From assembly GCF_000023025.1 (NCBI RefSeq), contig NC_012997.1, forward strand, positions 4,585,125 through 4,649,124: DNA of 64,000 nucleotides, given 5' to 3'. Position 1 is the first letter of the stretch. Every line of letters starts with the position of its first letter. Under the pieces are notes generated by a model. It searched no databases. It was given only the letters and a program-made list of their open reading frames with translations, and had not been told where the DNA came from. The position numbers were made by a program, and so were the translations under genes. The stretch comes from Teredinibacter turnerae T7901. Lineage in GTDB: Bacteria > Pseudomonadota > Gammaproteobacteria > Pseudomonadales > Cellvibrionaceae. Below are positions 53,766 to 63,286 of the stretch, piece after piece.

Positions 53766-55457
53766 TCAATCCTCCACAAACCGACCTTTGAGCGCAAACA
53801 GCCCCCGTGGTCGCCATTGAATAAATAAAATAATAAAGATGAGCACAATAATTTTTCCGATTACTGCACCGGTTACCGGCTCAAGAAATTTATTCACCAC
53901 ACCGAGGCTCATGGCCCCAACAAACGTGCCCAATAAATTGCCCACACCACCAAACACCACAACCATAAACGAATCGATAATGTAGCTCTGGCCGAGGTTG
54001 GGGCCAACGTTAGTGATCTGGCTGAGCGCCACACCGGCAATACCGGCAATGCCAGAGCCCAAACCGAACGTCAATGCATCCACCCAATTGGATCGGATAC
54101 CCATAGACGTCGCCATCGCCCGGTTTTGCGTTACCGCCCGCATTTGCAAACCAACTAACGTTTTGCGCAACAAAAGCGCGAGCATAAACAACACAAACAG
54201 TGCGAACAGCAGAATGTACACCCGGTTCAAGGTCACGGACATAGCGCCGTTAATTAGCCAGGAGCCACTCATCCAATCCGGGGTAACAACGGGTACATTG
54301 TTTGCGCGATAGGTGCGCACCGCCTGCTGCAAAATAAGACTGATACCGAATGTCGCCAATAGAGTATCCAGTGGGCGACCGTAGAGATGGCGAATAACCA
54401 AACGCTCGATCAAAACGCCAGCAGAACCGGACACTAAAAATGCGGCTGGAATGGCCAGAAACAACGAAATATCAATAAGTGACGGGAACAGTTGCTGAAT
54501 GGCGAAGGTGGTGTAGGCACCGAGCATAATCATTTCGCCATGTGCCATGTTAATAACACCCATCACCCCGAAGGTAATCGCCAAACCAATTGCGGCCAGC
54601 AATAATACCGAACCGAGACTCAAGCCAAACAGTAAGTTTTCGCTGAATTTAAAAAAGCTGAGCTTGGTTTCGACTGACTTCAAGCGCTCTTCCGCAAGTT
54701 TAGCAACCGCATTGTCCGGCTCAACAAACTGGCCTTGCTCGTTGCGCTGCGCCAGGCGTTTCAAAACGGCGACGGCTTCCGGCTCTACCGCGCCACCCAG
54801 TTTACGGGTCGCGCCTAGGCGAAGAGAGGGGTCGGCACTGTCGATATCAATCAGCGCTAACGCCACTTCCAAAAGGTGTTTTACTGTGTTATCAGTTTCA
54901 GAGGCCGCGCTCTGCGCTATCGTATCTCGTAAATCCGCATCAGGCGACTTAATCAGATTGCGCGCAGATTCACGGCGAACATCGCTATCTACGTCCGACA
55001 ACTCCAGTACCGCAATCGCCTTGCGCAGCTCACGGCGCAATGTATTGTTAATCGTGACCTTTTTAACATCGCGCTTTCCAACTAGCGCCAGTAACTGCCC
55101 GGTTATTACACTGGTCGGTTGAACTCCGTCAGCCGCGTTTTGCACGGTTACAATCTGGTCATCCGCTTTTTGATAGTAAAGATCGCCGTCCAACATGACT
55201 TTCAAGGTGGGCAAAATACGTGGATCTTTTATCTGCGTCAGCTGTTCAATTACTTTGGCTTTCTTGGAGAATGATCGCTGCGTAAGTTGTGAAACCAATG
55301 TTTCAAACTGCAACGCGGTTGCTTCGCTCCCGACAGTCTCTTCGGCGGTAACGCTTTCCTCTTGGGCTTCGGCCACCGGGGCTTGCGCAAAGGAATGTGT
55401 CGCCATTACCAGGATCGAAACAAGCAAAAGTATCGCGGTCGATTTGGTATATTTCAT
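53766..55457 (-). CDS. urtB: Urea ABC transporter permease UrtB
   Basis: 563 residues. A signal-like helix (ILLLVSILVMATHSFA) is followed by a periplasmic ~220-residue domain of HEAT-like helical repeats (EQLTQIKDPRILPTLKVMLD, VLELSDVDSDVRRESARNLI). This extension is characteristic of proteobacterial UrtB. The LivH-like permease core follows from about residue 275, with LAITFGVMGVINMAHGEMIM and AMATSMGIRSNWVDALTFGL. It lies about 170 bp after urtA, separated by two hairpins. Confidence 0.97.
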   Translation of the reverse strand: MKYTKSTAILLLVSILVMATHSFAQAPVAEAQEESVTAEETVGSEATALQFETLVSQLTQRSFSKKAKVIEQLTQIKDPRILPTLKVMLDGDLYYQKADDQIVTVQNAADGVQPTSVITGQLLALVGKRDVKKVTINNTLRRELRKAIAVLELSDVDSDVRRESARNLIKSPDADLRDTIAQSAASETDNTVKHLLEVALALIDIDSADPSLRLGATRKLGGAVEPEAVAVLKRLAQRNEQGQFVEPDNAVAKLAEERLKSVETKLSFFKFSENLLFGLSLGSVLLLAAIGLAITFGVMGVINMAHGEMIMLGAYTTFAIQQLFPSLIDISLFLAIPAAFLVSGSAGVLIERLVIRHLYGRPLDTLLATFGISLILQQAVRTYRANNVPVVTPDWMSGSWLINGAMSVTLNRVYILLFALFVLFMLALLLRKTLVGLQMRAVTQNRAMATSMGIRSNWVDALTFGLGSGIAGIAGVALSQITNVGPNLGQSYIIDSFMVVVFGGVGNLLGTFVGAMSLGVVNKFLEPVTGAVIGKIIVLIFIILFIQWRPRGLFALKGRFVED

Positions 55458-55537
55458 TGTATTTCCGCTTTGCTTGAGGCGTGAGAAATCATGTTCAATG
55501 CACCTTTAAACATGAAGCCGTGTGTTCTATCAGATTT

Positions 55538-55604
55538 CTGTCTGTAGTTAACTACAGATAGTTAACTACAGACAGTTAAGAGCCCCGGAGCGACGCTCCG
55601 GGGC
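55538..55604 (-). terminator. Double hairpin between urtA and urtB
   Basis: First, reading leftward: GCCCCGGAGC/GCTCCGGGGC, a 10-bp perfect stem with a 3-base loop (55582-55604). Then a 17-bp perfect inverted repeat, CTGTCTGTAGTTAACTA at 55538-55554 with its complement at 55559-55575, loop CAGA. No U-tract follows the first, so it probably protects urtA mRNA or partially attenuates urtBCDE. Confidence 0.75.
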
Positions 55605-55627
55605 ATTTGTGCTATGCAATCACTATA

Positions 55628-56926
55628 TTAGTAATTCTGGCCGGAGCACTTTTTGGTCTCGGTATTGTAGTTACCGCAATTGATTTTAGGATTCTGCCAA
55701 TCAGAGATGATTTTTGCACTTTCTGGAAGGAAATCGGTCCAGGCATCACCGGGAACTTCGCTCTCAGTTTGCCACACAATTTCAAATTGGCCATCTTCCT
55801 GAATTTCGCCAATGAGTACAGGCTTGGTAAAGTGGTGATTAGGCAGAACTTCTGCAGTACCGCCAGTCAGGTTAGGCACCTTGATGCCGTACATCGCTGT
55901 ACGTACCTTATCAACATCCGTGGTTTTTGCCTTCTCTACGGCTTTCACCCAGGCATTGAAGCCGATGTAAGTGGCTTCCATCGGATCGTTGGTTACACGC
56001 TTGTCGCTGCCGATAAATTTATGCCATTTCGCAATAAATTTGTCGTTGGCCTCATCATCAACACTCATGAAATAGTTCCACGCAGCCAAGTGACCGACCA
56101 GTGGTTTGGTATCGAAACCAGAGAGCTCTTCTTCACCAACAGAAAACGCTACAACGGGAATGTCTTCAGCAGAAATCCCAGCATTACCAAGCTCTTTATA
56201 GAAAGGCACGTTTGCGTCGCCATTGATAGTAGATACTACTGCCGTCTTTTTGCCTGCGGAGCCAAACTTTTTAATTTCGGCAACGCGGGTTTGCCAGTCT
56301 GAGTGACCGAACGGCGTGTAGTTAATGGAGATATCCGCAGGTTTAACACCTTTACTTAACAGATACTGTTCAAGAATTTTGTTTGTCGTGCGTGGGTAAA
56401 CGTAGTCAGTACCTTCCAATACCCAGCGTTTAACAGATCCACCGTCCTCGCTCATCAGGTAATCGACAGCGGGAATAGCCTGCTGATTTGGCGCCGCGCC
56501 GGTATAAAATACGTTTTTGGAGGACTCTTCGCCTTCATATTGCACAGGGTAAAACAACAGACCGTTTAATTCTTCGATGACAGGTAATACCGACTTGCGC
56601 GAAACGGAAGTCCAGCATCCGAAAATAACGTCGACTTTATCTTTTTCCAACAGCTCTTTGGTTTTTTCGGCAAACAATGGCCAGTTCGATGCTGGATCGA
56701 CAACGACAGCCTCCAGTTTTTTACCCAGCAAACCACCTTTCTTGTTCTGCTCTTCAACCATCATCAAAACTGTGTCTTTTAATGTGGTTTCACTGATAGC
56801 CATAGTACCTGAGAGAGAATGCAGTACACCTACTTTAATAGTGTCTGCGGCTTGTGCCGTATAAGCACCAAAGGTCAGCGCTGCCGCACTGAGGGTGATC
56901 CCCGCTTTTTTAATTAACTTATTCAT
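55628..56926 (-). CDS. urtA: Urea ABC transporter substrate-binding protein UrtA
   Basis: 432 residues from the ATG at 56924-56926 (GGAGGAAAC upstream). Signal peptide ending TFGAYTAQA before ADTIKVGVLHSLSGTMAISE. Family-specific blocks: VDVIFGCWTSVSRKSVLPVI, LLFYPVQYEGEESSKNVFYT, MEATYIGFNAWVKAVEKA, and the C-terminal Cys pair INCGNYNTETKKCSGQ. A periplasmic urea-binding protein that feeds UrtBC. First gene of the operon, controlled by the sigma-54/NtrC signals upstream. Confidence 0.98.
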   Translation of the reverse strand: MNKLIKKAGITLSAAALTFGAYTAQAADTIKVGVLHSLSGTMAISETTLKDTVLMMVEEQNKKGGLLGKKLEAVVVDPASNWPLFAEKTKELLEKDKVDVIFGCWTSVSRKSVLPVIEELNGLLFYPVQYEGEESSKNVFYTGAAPNQQAIPAVDYLMSEDGGSVKRWVLEGTDYVYPRTTNKILEQYLLSKGVKPADISINYTPFGHSDWQTRVAEIKKFGSAGKKTAVVSTINGDANVPFYKELGNAGISAEDIPVVAFSVGEEELSGFDTKPLVGHLAAWNYFMSVDDEANDKFIAKWHKFIGSDKRVTNDPMEATYIGFNAWVKAVEKAKTTDVDKVRTAMYGIKVPNLTGGTAEVLPNHHFTKPVLIGEIQEDGQFEIVWQTESEVPGDAWTDFLPESAKIISDWQNPKINCGNYNTETKKCSGQNY

Positions 56927-57004
56927 AATGTTTCCTCCTCCGAAGAGAACGTGTTGGGTTAATTTTTTTTGAGTTATCCCGGACTGGTAAAGCGCATCGG
57001 ACAA

Positions 57005-57020
57005 CGCACAATGAGTGCCA
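57005..57020 (-). promoter_or_regulatory. Sigma-54 promoter candidate of urtABCDE
   Basis: On the minus strand TGGCACTCATTGTGCG has a perfect -24 element (TGGCAC) and GC exactly 10 bp after GG. It lies about 80 bp before the urtA start codon, the same distance as the porin-glnK-amtB promoter. Confidence 0.7.
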
Positions 57021-57122
57021 ACTTAAATGAACAAAGAATTGGCGCATAACCCTTTGAATTACAATAATATTTTTGATGTCAAGCAGCGCGCACAGAAAGA
57101 GAGGCAGGAGAAATAAAGAAGA

Positions 57123-57143
57123 AAGGCACCATTAAGGTGCCTT
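57123..57143 (-). terminator. Hairpin that is both terminator of the nickel permease gene and an NtrC-type site
   Basis: AAGGCACC-ATTAA-GGTGCCTT, an 8-bp perfect stem, is followed on the minus strand by a TTTCTTCTTT tract, so it ends the ureH-like gene 42 bp away. It contains GCAC-CATTAAG-GTGC, a perfect NtrC consensus, centred about 140 bp upstream of the expected urtA sigma-54 start. One sequence may serve both uses. Confidence 0.6.
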
Positions 57144-57185
57144 CATTAAAATGAACTCGTTAAATTGGTGCGTCAAAACAGGGCG

Positions 57186-57803
57186 TCACCCCTGAAATGC
57201 TAAATAAAACCCCAAGACAAGGGAAAACAACGCCATTAGTCCCTGCAACAGTGCACTAATACGCCCATCGATGCGCTTCAGTGTGCGCAATGACTGCGCA
57301 AATGCCCCCCCCAATGCCGTCATCGCTAGCAAGACTCCCGCACTAAAAAATAGCACGTAGAACATCCCCACGATCGGCTGGCCGATTTGCGAGATGGGTA
57401 TCAGCGCAAGTAGCGGTGCCGAACCAGCAGTACCGTGCAGAAGGCCCACCGCAGGAGCACCGAACCGTGCACTCAAGCCGGGCGCATCTCCACCTTGCCA
57501 CAATCGCCAAAGCGCCAGTGCGCCAATCGCAATTAACACGAATGCGACACTACGCTCTGCAACTTCACTTAAGTGAACCGGTATCGATTGCCCTGCAAGA
57601 AAGACAACCAGGGCGATGATCAAAAGCGCTGAGCCGTGGCCCAAGGACCACTGTAAACCGAACCGCATACTGCGCCAGGTGTGCTGTTCTTTTTCGCTGG
57701 CACTCAACCCGCTCACCGCAGCAATGTGGTCTGGATCGAGCGCGTGTACCATACCCAGCGAAAAGCCCATAAACAAAAAGGTCGTTAATGCCATCGAATC
57801 CAC
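57186..57803 (-). CDS. UreH/NicO-type nickel permease
   Basis: 205 residues starting at a GTG (57801-57803, GGAG seven bases upstream). Six membrane helices. The first carries MVHALDPDHIAAV, the HX4DH nickel-binding motif of NiCoT/UreH transporters; the second metal motif region is LGHGSALLIIA and the third LLHGTAGSAPLL. It would import or load Ni2+ for urease. It sits between urt and ure genes in the same direction, with its terminator in the urtA control region. Confidence 0.88.
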   Translation of the reverse strand: MDSMALTTFLFMGFSLGMVHALDPDHIAAVSGLSASEKEQHTWRSMRFGLQWSLGHGSALLIIALVVFLAGQSIPVHLSEVAERSVAFVLIAIGALALWRLWQGGDAPGLSARFGAPAVGLLHGTAGSAPLLALIPISQIGQPIVGMFYVLFFSAGVLLAMTALGGAFAQSLRTLKRIDGRISALLQGLMALFSLVLGFYLAFQG

Positions 57804-57883
57804 AGAAAAACTCCTGACAACGTTAAATTGTATTTTTCAGCGAATGGGTAAATTACCGTGCGCACTCCACAACACTTAGGTCT

Positions 57884-58801
57884 TTAACCCACTCGATAAC
57901 CAAGGCTGGCGAGATCAATCTCAAGCATTTCTCCTAATAAGCGGTTACTCTCATTAAATTGAGTACCGATGCGAGCATCGATAACCTCACGCCAATGTTT
58001 TGAGATTTTCTCACTAATAGTTGCAGGCAAGCGTTCACCGAGAATTTTACATAACTCGACCTGTTTTCTTACTAACCTCGGCTGTTTCGAGCCTAACTTA
58101 TTCCGCGGCATCAGGCCATTGGTGTGCCGCAATAATTTAGTCGCTAAGGGGGTTAGGCCATCATTGTGGCGCTTGTGAGACACTTCTCCGCCAACGACAT
58201 TACAAAATCTAAAAAGCCTTTGCCAATATTCTTCTGGAGCCGAGCGCATCAACTCCATCGGCAATACACAAACATTGGCGGAATCCAGTTTTCGACTAAT
58301 AAAATTGTATAAATGCCAGTAGTCAAAAAAACTCGGCTGCCAGCGGGATGTCCAGCCCTCCTGCTCCAGCCCTGTACCCATAAATTGTTCGATATCGATA
58401 TTGTCCCCTGACCGAATAATCTGCCGATACAATGCCTCTGCCATTGCGGCTTGTTCGCGAATGGTCATTAACAACTTGTACTCACCGAAAGTCTGGTTAA
58501 GACAATCCAGCATATATGGCAGATGGTACCGGCCGCGCTCCGGTATTGATGACAAGCGCTCATCGCTTATTACAGGCACCAGCCCCTCGCGGTCAGCGTG
58601 TTCTAAAAGTGGCGCAAAACGTTTACGTACTAATAAAGGGTCAAACGTTGTAGGCTCGCGGTTAACAAATTCGTGTGTCGCCGCAAGTGCATCTTTGCCC
58701 TTGGGACAACTAAACCCTAAGCTTAGGTTGCAAAAAACCTCTTTTTGCAAGAAGGTGGTGCCAGACTTATGGAGCCCAATATGGATTACCAGCATAGCCA
58801 T
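57884..58801 (-). CDS. Sulfotransferase-like protein
   Basis: 305 residues, soluble. The N-terminus MLVIHIGLHKSGTTFLQ has the 5'-phosphosulfate-binding loop (HKSGTT) of PAPS sulfotransferases. LMTIREQAAMAEALYRQII corresponds to the 3'-phosphate-binding Arg/Ser region. The C-terminus ends with the usual NRLLGEMLEIDLASLGY. The acceptor is probably a carbohydrate or lipid; it cannot be deduced. Placement inside the urea locus, between ureG and the nickel permease, is odd and may be an insertion without functional link. Confidence 0.75.
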   Translation of the reverse strand: MAMLVIHIGLHKSGTTFLQKEVFCNLSLGFSCPKGKDALAATHEFVNREPTTFDPLLVRKRFAPLLEHADREGLVPVISDERLSSIPERGRYHLPYMLDCLNQTFGEYKLLMTIREQAAMAEALYRQIIRSGDNIDIEQFMGTGLEQEGWTSRWQPSFFDYWHLYNFISRKLDSANVCVLPMELMRSAPEEYWQRLFRFCNVVGGEVSHKRHNDGLTPLATKLLRHTNGLMPRNKLGSKQPRLVRKQVELCKILGERLPATISEKISKHWREVIDARIGTQFNESNRLLGEMLEIDLASLGYRVG

Positions 58802-58908
58802 CTATCCCTCTTTTTGGGGCTGTATCGCATACGCAACGCACAAATACCCCCCAATAAAGCTGTGATGCTATACGACGCCCACCTGTAAAAGTAAGTTGAA
58901 CACTGCTA

Positions 58909-59523
58909 CTACTCGAGCATACCCGCCCGTTCGATAAACTCCACAATGGTTTTCACACCGGTCCCATCTTTCAAATTCGAAAACACAAACGGTTTGTCGC
59001 CACGCATTTTTTTTGCGTCTCGATCCATAACACCCAGGTCCGCCCCAACCAAAGGTGCAAGATCTATTTTATTTATAATTAATAAATCGGATTTAGTAAT
59101 ACCCGGCCCGCCTTTGCGCGGAATTTTATCGCCCGCAGAAACATCGATGACGTACAAGGTAAGATCGGATAGCTCTGGGCTAAACGTCGCAGCAAGATTA
59201 TCGCCACCGCTTTCAATCAGAATAACATCCAGCCCTGCAAAACGCCCTTGCAACTCGGCCACCGCCGATAAATTCATCGAGGCATCTTCGCGAATTGCCG
59301 TATGCGGACAACCGCCAGTTTCCACACCCATAATGCGATCCGCAGCCAGCACTTCATGGCGCAACAAAAACTCCGCGTCTTCGCGGGTATAAATGTCGTT
59401 GGTGATTACCGCAATATTGTATTTGTCTTTCAATTCGGCACAGAGAGTTTTTACCAGCGCGGTTTTACCAGAGCCAACAGGGCCGCCGATACCAAGGCGA
59501 AGTGTAGGTTTTTTTACATTCAT
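58909..59523 (-). CDS. ureG: Urease accessory GTPase UreG
   Basis: 204 residues. P-loop [11 protein letters not shown], the metal-binding CPH motif in [20 protein letters not shown], and GTPase blocks [20 protein letters not shown] and [20 protein letters not shown]. It hydrolyses GTP to drive Ni2+ delivery from UreE into the apo-urease-UreDF complex. Last of the ureDABCEFG set; about 100 bp after ureF. Confidence 0.98.
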   Translation of the reverse strand: MNVKKPTLRLGIGGPVGSGKTALVKTLCAELKDKYNIAVITNDIYTREDAEFLLRHEVLAADRIMGVETGGCPHTAIREDASMNLSAVAELQGRFAGLDVILIESGGDNLAATFSPELSDLTLYVIDVSAGDKIPRKGGPGITKSDLLIINKIDLAPLVGADLGVMDRDAKKMRGDKPFVFSNLKDGTGVKTIVEFIERAGMLE

Positions 59524-59626
59524 AAAATTTTATCTTGTTGTGAATTCATGGCCCGCTACGTTACTCAGGCAGGTAAAACATTTCTGAACGTGGAGCACAG
59601 TAACAGCACAAGCCTAGTACACTGGC

Positions 59627-60292
59627 TCATGACCGAAACAAACGCGAGTATTGGCGCTCGTGCCGGCTCGACGCCATAGCTAAAGCAGGGAGGCCAACGC
59701 CGAGTTCCTCATCCTGCAAACGCAGTGCATGCGCGCACACGGCGGGAATTTTCTCCATCATGGCAACCAGCGTTTGCTGCGCCTGCGTTTGCCCAAGCGG
59801 CACAATTTTAGTAGCCGCGGCAACTTGGTTTTCCAGCCAGCTCCAGGCAAACCCGTATAGTAAATCTTCTTCAGCAATATGTCTGCGCACACCTGCCAGC
59901 GCAAATTGTGTGACAAAACAGGGAGGAGATGACAACGGCGTGTCTGCACCCTTGGTTTGCAACGAAACCGATAATCGCTGTAAGGCTAAGCCCAGCTGTT
60001 CGTCCTCCAACAGCAACTCTGCAGTCTCTCGATTTGCGCGCACGAAATCATTCCACCGGTCAACTTCATCAAGTGCTGCTGCATCCCAGGCTCGATAGAG
60101 ACGCAGCAGAACAGGAAGATCAAGATGGCCGACGCTGTGCTCAAGCACACCGGTGATCCATTGTTGTAATTTACCGGGTTCGGCAAGCCAGCCGCTATCA
60201 ACCGCATATTCCAAGCCCTGCGAATAGGCGTAAGCACCCACCGGTAAAGCTGGGCTGACCAGGTGCATCAAGTGCAGCAGTTGGTTATTCAT
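59627..60292 (-). CDS. ureF: Urease accessory protein UreF
   Basis: 221 residues, all-helical. Family blocks: [20 protein letters not shown] at the N-terminus, [20 protein letters not shown] in the middle, and a C-terminal [20 protein letters not shown]. UreF bridges UreD and UreG in the activation complex and acts as a fidelity checkpoint for GTP hydrolysis. Starts 7 bp after ureE. Confidence 0.96.
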   Translation of the reverse strand: MNNQLLHLMHLVSPALPVGAYAYSQGLEYAVDSGWLAEPGKLQQWITGVLEHSVGHLDLPVLLRLYRAWDAAALDEVDRWNDFVRANRETAELLLEDEQLGLALQRLSVSLQTKGADTPLSSPPCFVTQFALAGVRRHIAEEDLLYGFAWSWLENQVAAATKIVPLGQTQAQQTLVAMMEKIPAVCAHALRLQDEELGVGLPALAMASSRHERQYSRLFRS

Positions 60293-60298
60293 ACACGT

Positions 60299-60763
60299 TT
60301 ATTCGTGGTCATGATGATGGTGATGATGACCGCCAGTGCCGTGGTAGGCACCGTTTTCCGGATTAAACGGTGCGCGCGCTGCAGCGACGTGTAACCCCAA
60401 ACCGCGCACCATATCGTCCAGAACATGGTCGTGCTGATAGCGCAAATAGCCAGCCCCCACTTCCAGTGGTACATGCCTATTACCCAAGTGATATGCCGCG
60501 CGCGTGAGCAACAGCGTGTTATCACTGTGCACATCGCTGACGGATTCATCTGCCGCACAAACACGAACAAAGGTGCCGTCGGTGCATTTGAGAATTTCGC
60601 CATCGACGAGCACCAGACCTCGCTCCAGGAACCATCCCAATTCAACGCCACGCTCTGTGGTCACACGATGGCGACTTTTTTTGCGGTCGTCAAAACTCAC
60701 GACCACGCGATCAGTCACTTCCAACTCGGGGCCGGGTTCAGCTTTTTCGTAAGCTTCCAACAT
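60299..60763 (-). CDS. ureE: Urease nickel metallochaperone UreE
   Basis: 154 residues. N-terminal domain with DDRKKSRHRVTTERGVELGW, central metal-binding domain AAYHLGNRHVPLEVGAGYLR with the dimer-interface His, and a His-rich C-terminal tail (GGHHHHHHDHE). The tail binds several Ni2+ and is of the storing type found in Klebsiella. It delivers Ni2+ to UreG. It follows ureC by 68 bp. Confidence 0.97.
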   Translation of the reverse strand: MLEAYEKAEPGPELEVTDRVVVSFDDRKKSRHRVTTERGVELGWFLERGLVLVDGEILKCTDGTFVRVCAADESVSDVHSDNTLLLTRAAYHLGNRHVPLEVGAGYLRYQHDHVLDDMVRGLGLHVAAARAPFNPENGAYHGTGGHHHHHHDHE

Positions 60764-60831
60764 AATTTTTCTCTTGGCAGCAACGCCACATCGAAATTCT
60801 GGATGCGACGCGCAGCCAACTGTTTAACACA

Positions 60832-62535
60832 TTAAAATAAAAAGTAGCGCTGAGCCATGGGCAGAACTTCGGCGGGTTCGCAGGTAAGCAGCTGGCCGTC
60901 GGCACGCACTTCGTAGGTTTCCGGGTCAACTTCCATTACCGGCTGGTAATGGTTGAGCACCATATCTTTCTTTTTGACCGAGCGACAGTTTTTCACCGCG
61001 ACCAAACGGCGCTCCAATTGATAGCTAGCGGCAATTCCCGCATCTAATGCCGCCTGGCTAACAAAGCTGACAGACGTACCGGTACAGGCGCGGCCAAACG
61101 CACCAAACATGTGGCGGTAGTGCACTGGCTGAGGAGTGGGAATCGACGCATTAGGATCACCCATAGGCGCGGCAGCAATAGCGCCGCCTTTAATAATCAG
61201 CGACGGTTTCACCCCAAAAAAAGCGGGCTTCCAGAGCACTAAATCCGCCAGCTTACCCACTTCCACTGACCCCACTTCGTGGGCAATACCGTGGGCGAGA
61301 GCCGGGTTAATCGTGTATTTGGCAATATAGCGACGCGCGCGAAAGTTATCACTGTAGCTGCTGTCTTCCGCCAGTGGCCCGCGCTGCACTTTCATTTTAT
61401 GTGCTGTCTGCCAGGTGCGACAAACCACTTCCCCGACACGGCCCATCGCTTGAGAATCGGATGAGATCATCGAGAATGCACCTAAATCATGAAGAATATC
61501 TTCCGCGGCAATGGTCTCTTTGCGAATACGCGAATCAGCGAAAGCCACATCTTCTGGAATGTTTGGGTCCAGGTGGTGGCAAACCATTAACATGTCCAGG
61601 TGTTCATCCACCGTGTTAACGGTGTATGGCCGCGTAGGGTTGGTTGACGATGGCAGTACATTGTCCGAACCGCAGGCTTTAATAATATCCGGCGCGTGCC
61701 CACCGCCTGCGCCCTCGGTGTGGTAGGTGTGTATGGTGCGATCTTTAAAGGCCGCCAGGGTGTCTTCGACAAAACCAGACTCGTTGAGCGTATCTGTATG
61801 GATGGCCACCTGCACATCGTAGTTTTCCGCCACGGTTAAACAGCAATCAATAGCGGCCGGTGTTGTGCCCCAGTCCTCATGCAGTTTCAAACCCAGCGCC
61901 CCGGCTTCCACTTGCTCGTTAAGCGCGGTTGGCAAACTCGCATTACCCTTGGCAAGAAAGCCCAGATTCATAGGGAAAGCTTCACCGGCCTGCAGCATTT
62001 TTTGAATATGCCATGGGCCAGGTGTGCAGGTTGTTGCATTGGTACCGGTCGCAGGCCCAGTGCCCCCACCAATCATGGTAGTAACACCGCTCGTGAGCGC
62101 CTCTTCTATTTGCTGCGGGCAAATAAAATGAATATGTGCATCAATACCCCCGGCCGTTAGAATTTGTCCTTCGCCAGCGATTACTTCTGTGCCCGGCCCG
62201 ACTTCAATGGTGACCCCAGGCTGAATATCCGGGTTACCCGCTTTTCCGATGGTTGCGATGCGGCCGTTTTTAATAGCAACGTCGGCTTTTACGATACCCC
62301 AGTGGTCGAGTATCAGCGCATTTGTGATCACTGTGTCCGGGGTATCCGCACAGGACGCCTGACTTTGGCCCATGCCGTCACGAATCACTTTACCGCCACC
62401 AAATTTCACTTCTTCACCGTAGATCGTGAAATCTTTTTCTACTTCGATCCACAGCTCGGTATCGGCGAGGCGGACTCTGTCGCCCACCGTCGGACCGAAC
62501 ATATCGGCGTAGGCTTTGCGATCAATTTTACTCAT
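60832..62535 (-). CDS. ureC: Urease alpha subunit UreC
   Basis: 567 residues from the ATG at 62533-62535, overlapping the ureB end by 8 bp; a longer in-frame extension to 62664 lies wholly within ureB. The catalytic subunit hydrolyses urea to ammonia and carbamate at a di-nickel centre. The carbamylated Lys lies in [18 protein letters not shown]; Ni ligands lie in [27 protein letters not shown] and [17 protein letters not shown]; the flap Cys/His in MVCHHLD. All key residues are present, so the enzyme should be active. Confidence 0.98.
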   Translation of the reverse strand: MSKIDRKAYADMFGPTVGDRVRLADTELWIEVEKDFTIYGEEVKFGGGKVIRDGMGQSQASCADTPDTVITNALILDHWGIVKADVAIKNGRIATIGKAGNPDIQPGVTIEVGPGTEVIAGEGQILTAGGIDAHIHFICPQQIEEALTSGVTTMIGGGTGPATGTNATTCTPGPWHIQKMLQAGEAFPMNLGFLAKGNASLPTALNEQVEAGALGLKLHEDWGTTPAAIDCCLTVAENYDVQVAIHTDTLNESGFVEDTLAAFKDRTIHTYHTEGAGGGHAPDIIKACGSDNVLPSSTNPTRPYTVNTVDEHLDMLMVCHHLDPNIPEDVAFADSRIRKETIAAEDILHDLGAFSMISSDSQAMGRVGEVVCRTWQTAHKMKVQRGPLAEDSSYSDNFRARRYIAKYTINPALAHGIAHEVGSVEVGKLADLVLWKPAFFGVKPSLIIKGGAIAAAPMGDPNASIPTPQPVHYRHMFGAFGRACTGTSVSFVSQAALDAGIAASYQLERRLVAVKNCRSVKKKDMVLNHYQPVMEVDPETYEVRADGQLLTCEPAEVLPMAQRYFLF

Positions 62536-62851
62536 GGCTTCCCCCTTCCAATTCACCCATGATCTCACCGCGAAACCCGTACACGGTTTTATCGCCAGCG
62601 ATTTCAACCAGCTCCACTTCCCGATCCTGACCCGGCTCGAAACGAACCGCGGTGCCTGCCGCAATATTCAGGCGAAAGCCACGCGTAGCATCGCGAGAAA
62701 ACGAGAGCGCGGGATTGGTTTCAAAAAAGTGGTAGTGCGATCCGACCTGAATAGGTCGATCGCCTGTGTTAGCGACGGTGAGGGTGAGCGTTTTGCGATT
62801 TTCATTAAGTGTAATCTCACCGTCTTTTATATCGTATTCCCCTGGAATCAT
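62528..62851 (-). CDS. ureB: Urease beta subunit UreB
   Basis: 107 residues. Typical blocks [57 protein letters not shown] and [20 protein letters not shown]. Structural subunit of the (UreABC)3 enzyme. Separate ureA and ureB genes are the usual proteobacterial arrangement. Confidence 0.98.
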   Translation of the reverse strand: MIPGEYDIKDGEITLNENRKTLTLTVANTGDRPIQVGSHYHFFETNPALSFSRDATRGFRLNIAAGTAVRFEPGQDREVELVEIAGDKTVYGFRGEIMGELEGGSHE

Positions 62852-62898
62852 GGCTGTGTTCCTCGCAGAGCGTGTAAAGGCAAAAATGTTGTCGCCAG

Positions 62899-63201
62899 TT
62901 AAACAATGGGTTCGTGAACAGTAACCAGCTTGGTGCCGTCGGGAAACGTTGCCTCCACTTGCACATCGTGAATCATTTCTGCAATCCCCTCCATTACATC
63001 GTCACGGGACAATATCGTGCGGCCAAAGTCCATCAGTTCTGCCACAGTTTTACCCTCCCGTGCTCCTTCCATAATAGCCGCAGAAATCAGTGCGATAGAT
63101 TCCGGATAATTCAGTTTCAGACCTTTTTCTTTGCGACGTTCTGCGAGCAGCGCAGCGGTAAAAATCAAGAGCTTGTCTTTTTCTCTCGGACTGAGTTCCA
63201 T
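62899..63201 (-). CDS. ureA: Urease gamma subunit UreA
   Basis: 100 residues, full length: [40 protein letters not shown], and [19 protein letters not shown] at the end. Structural subunit. 47 bp upstream of ureB and about 85 bp after ureD. Confidence 0.98.
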   Translation of the reverse strand: MELSPREKDKLLIFTAALLAERRKEKGLKLNYPESIALISAAIMEGAREGKTVAELMDFGRTILSRDDVMEGIAEMIHDVQVEATFPDGTKLVTVHEPIV

Positions 63202-63286
63202 GTAGCTTTCCTCAAATAAAAATAGTTCAGTCGGCGGCGAATCGTTATCTTGTTAAAAGTAATGCGCTCGCAACGCACTCACAATT

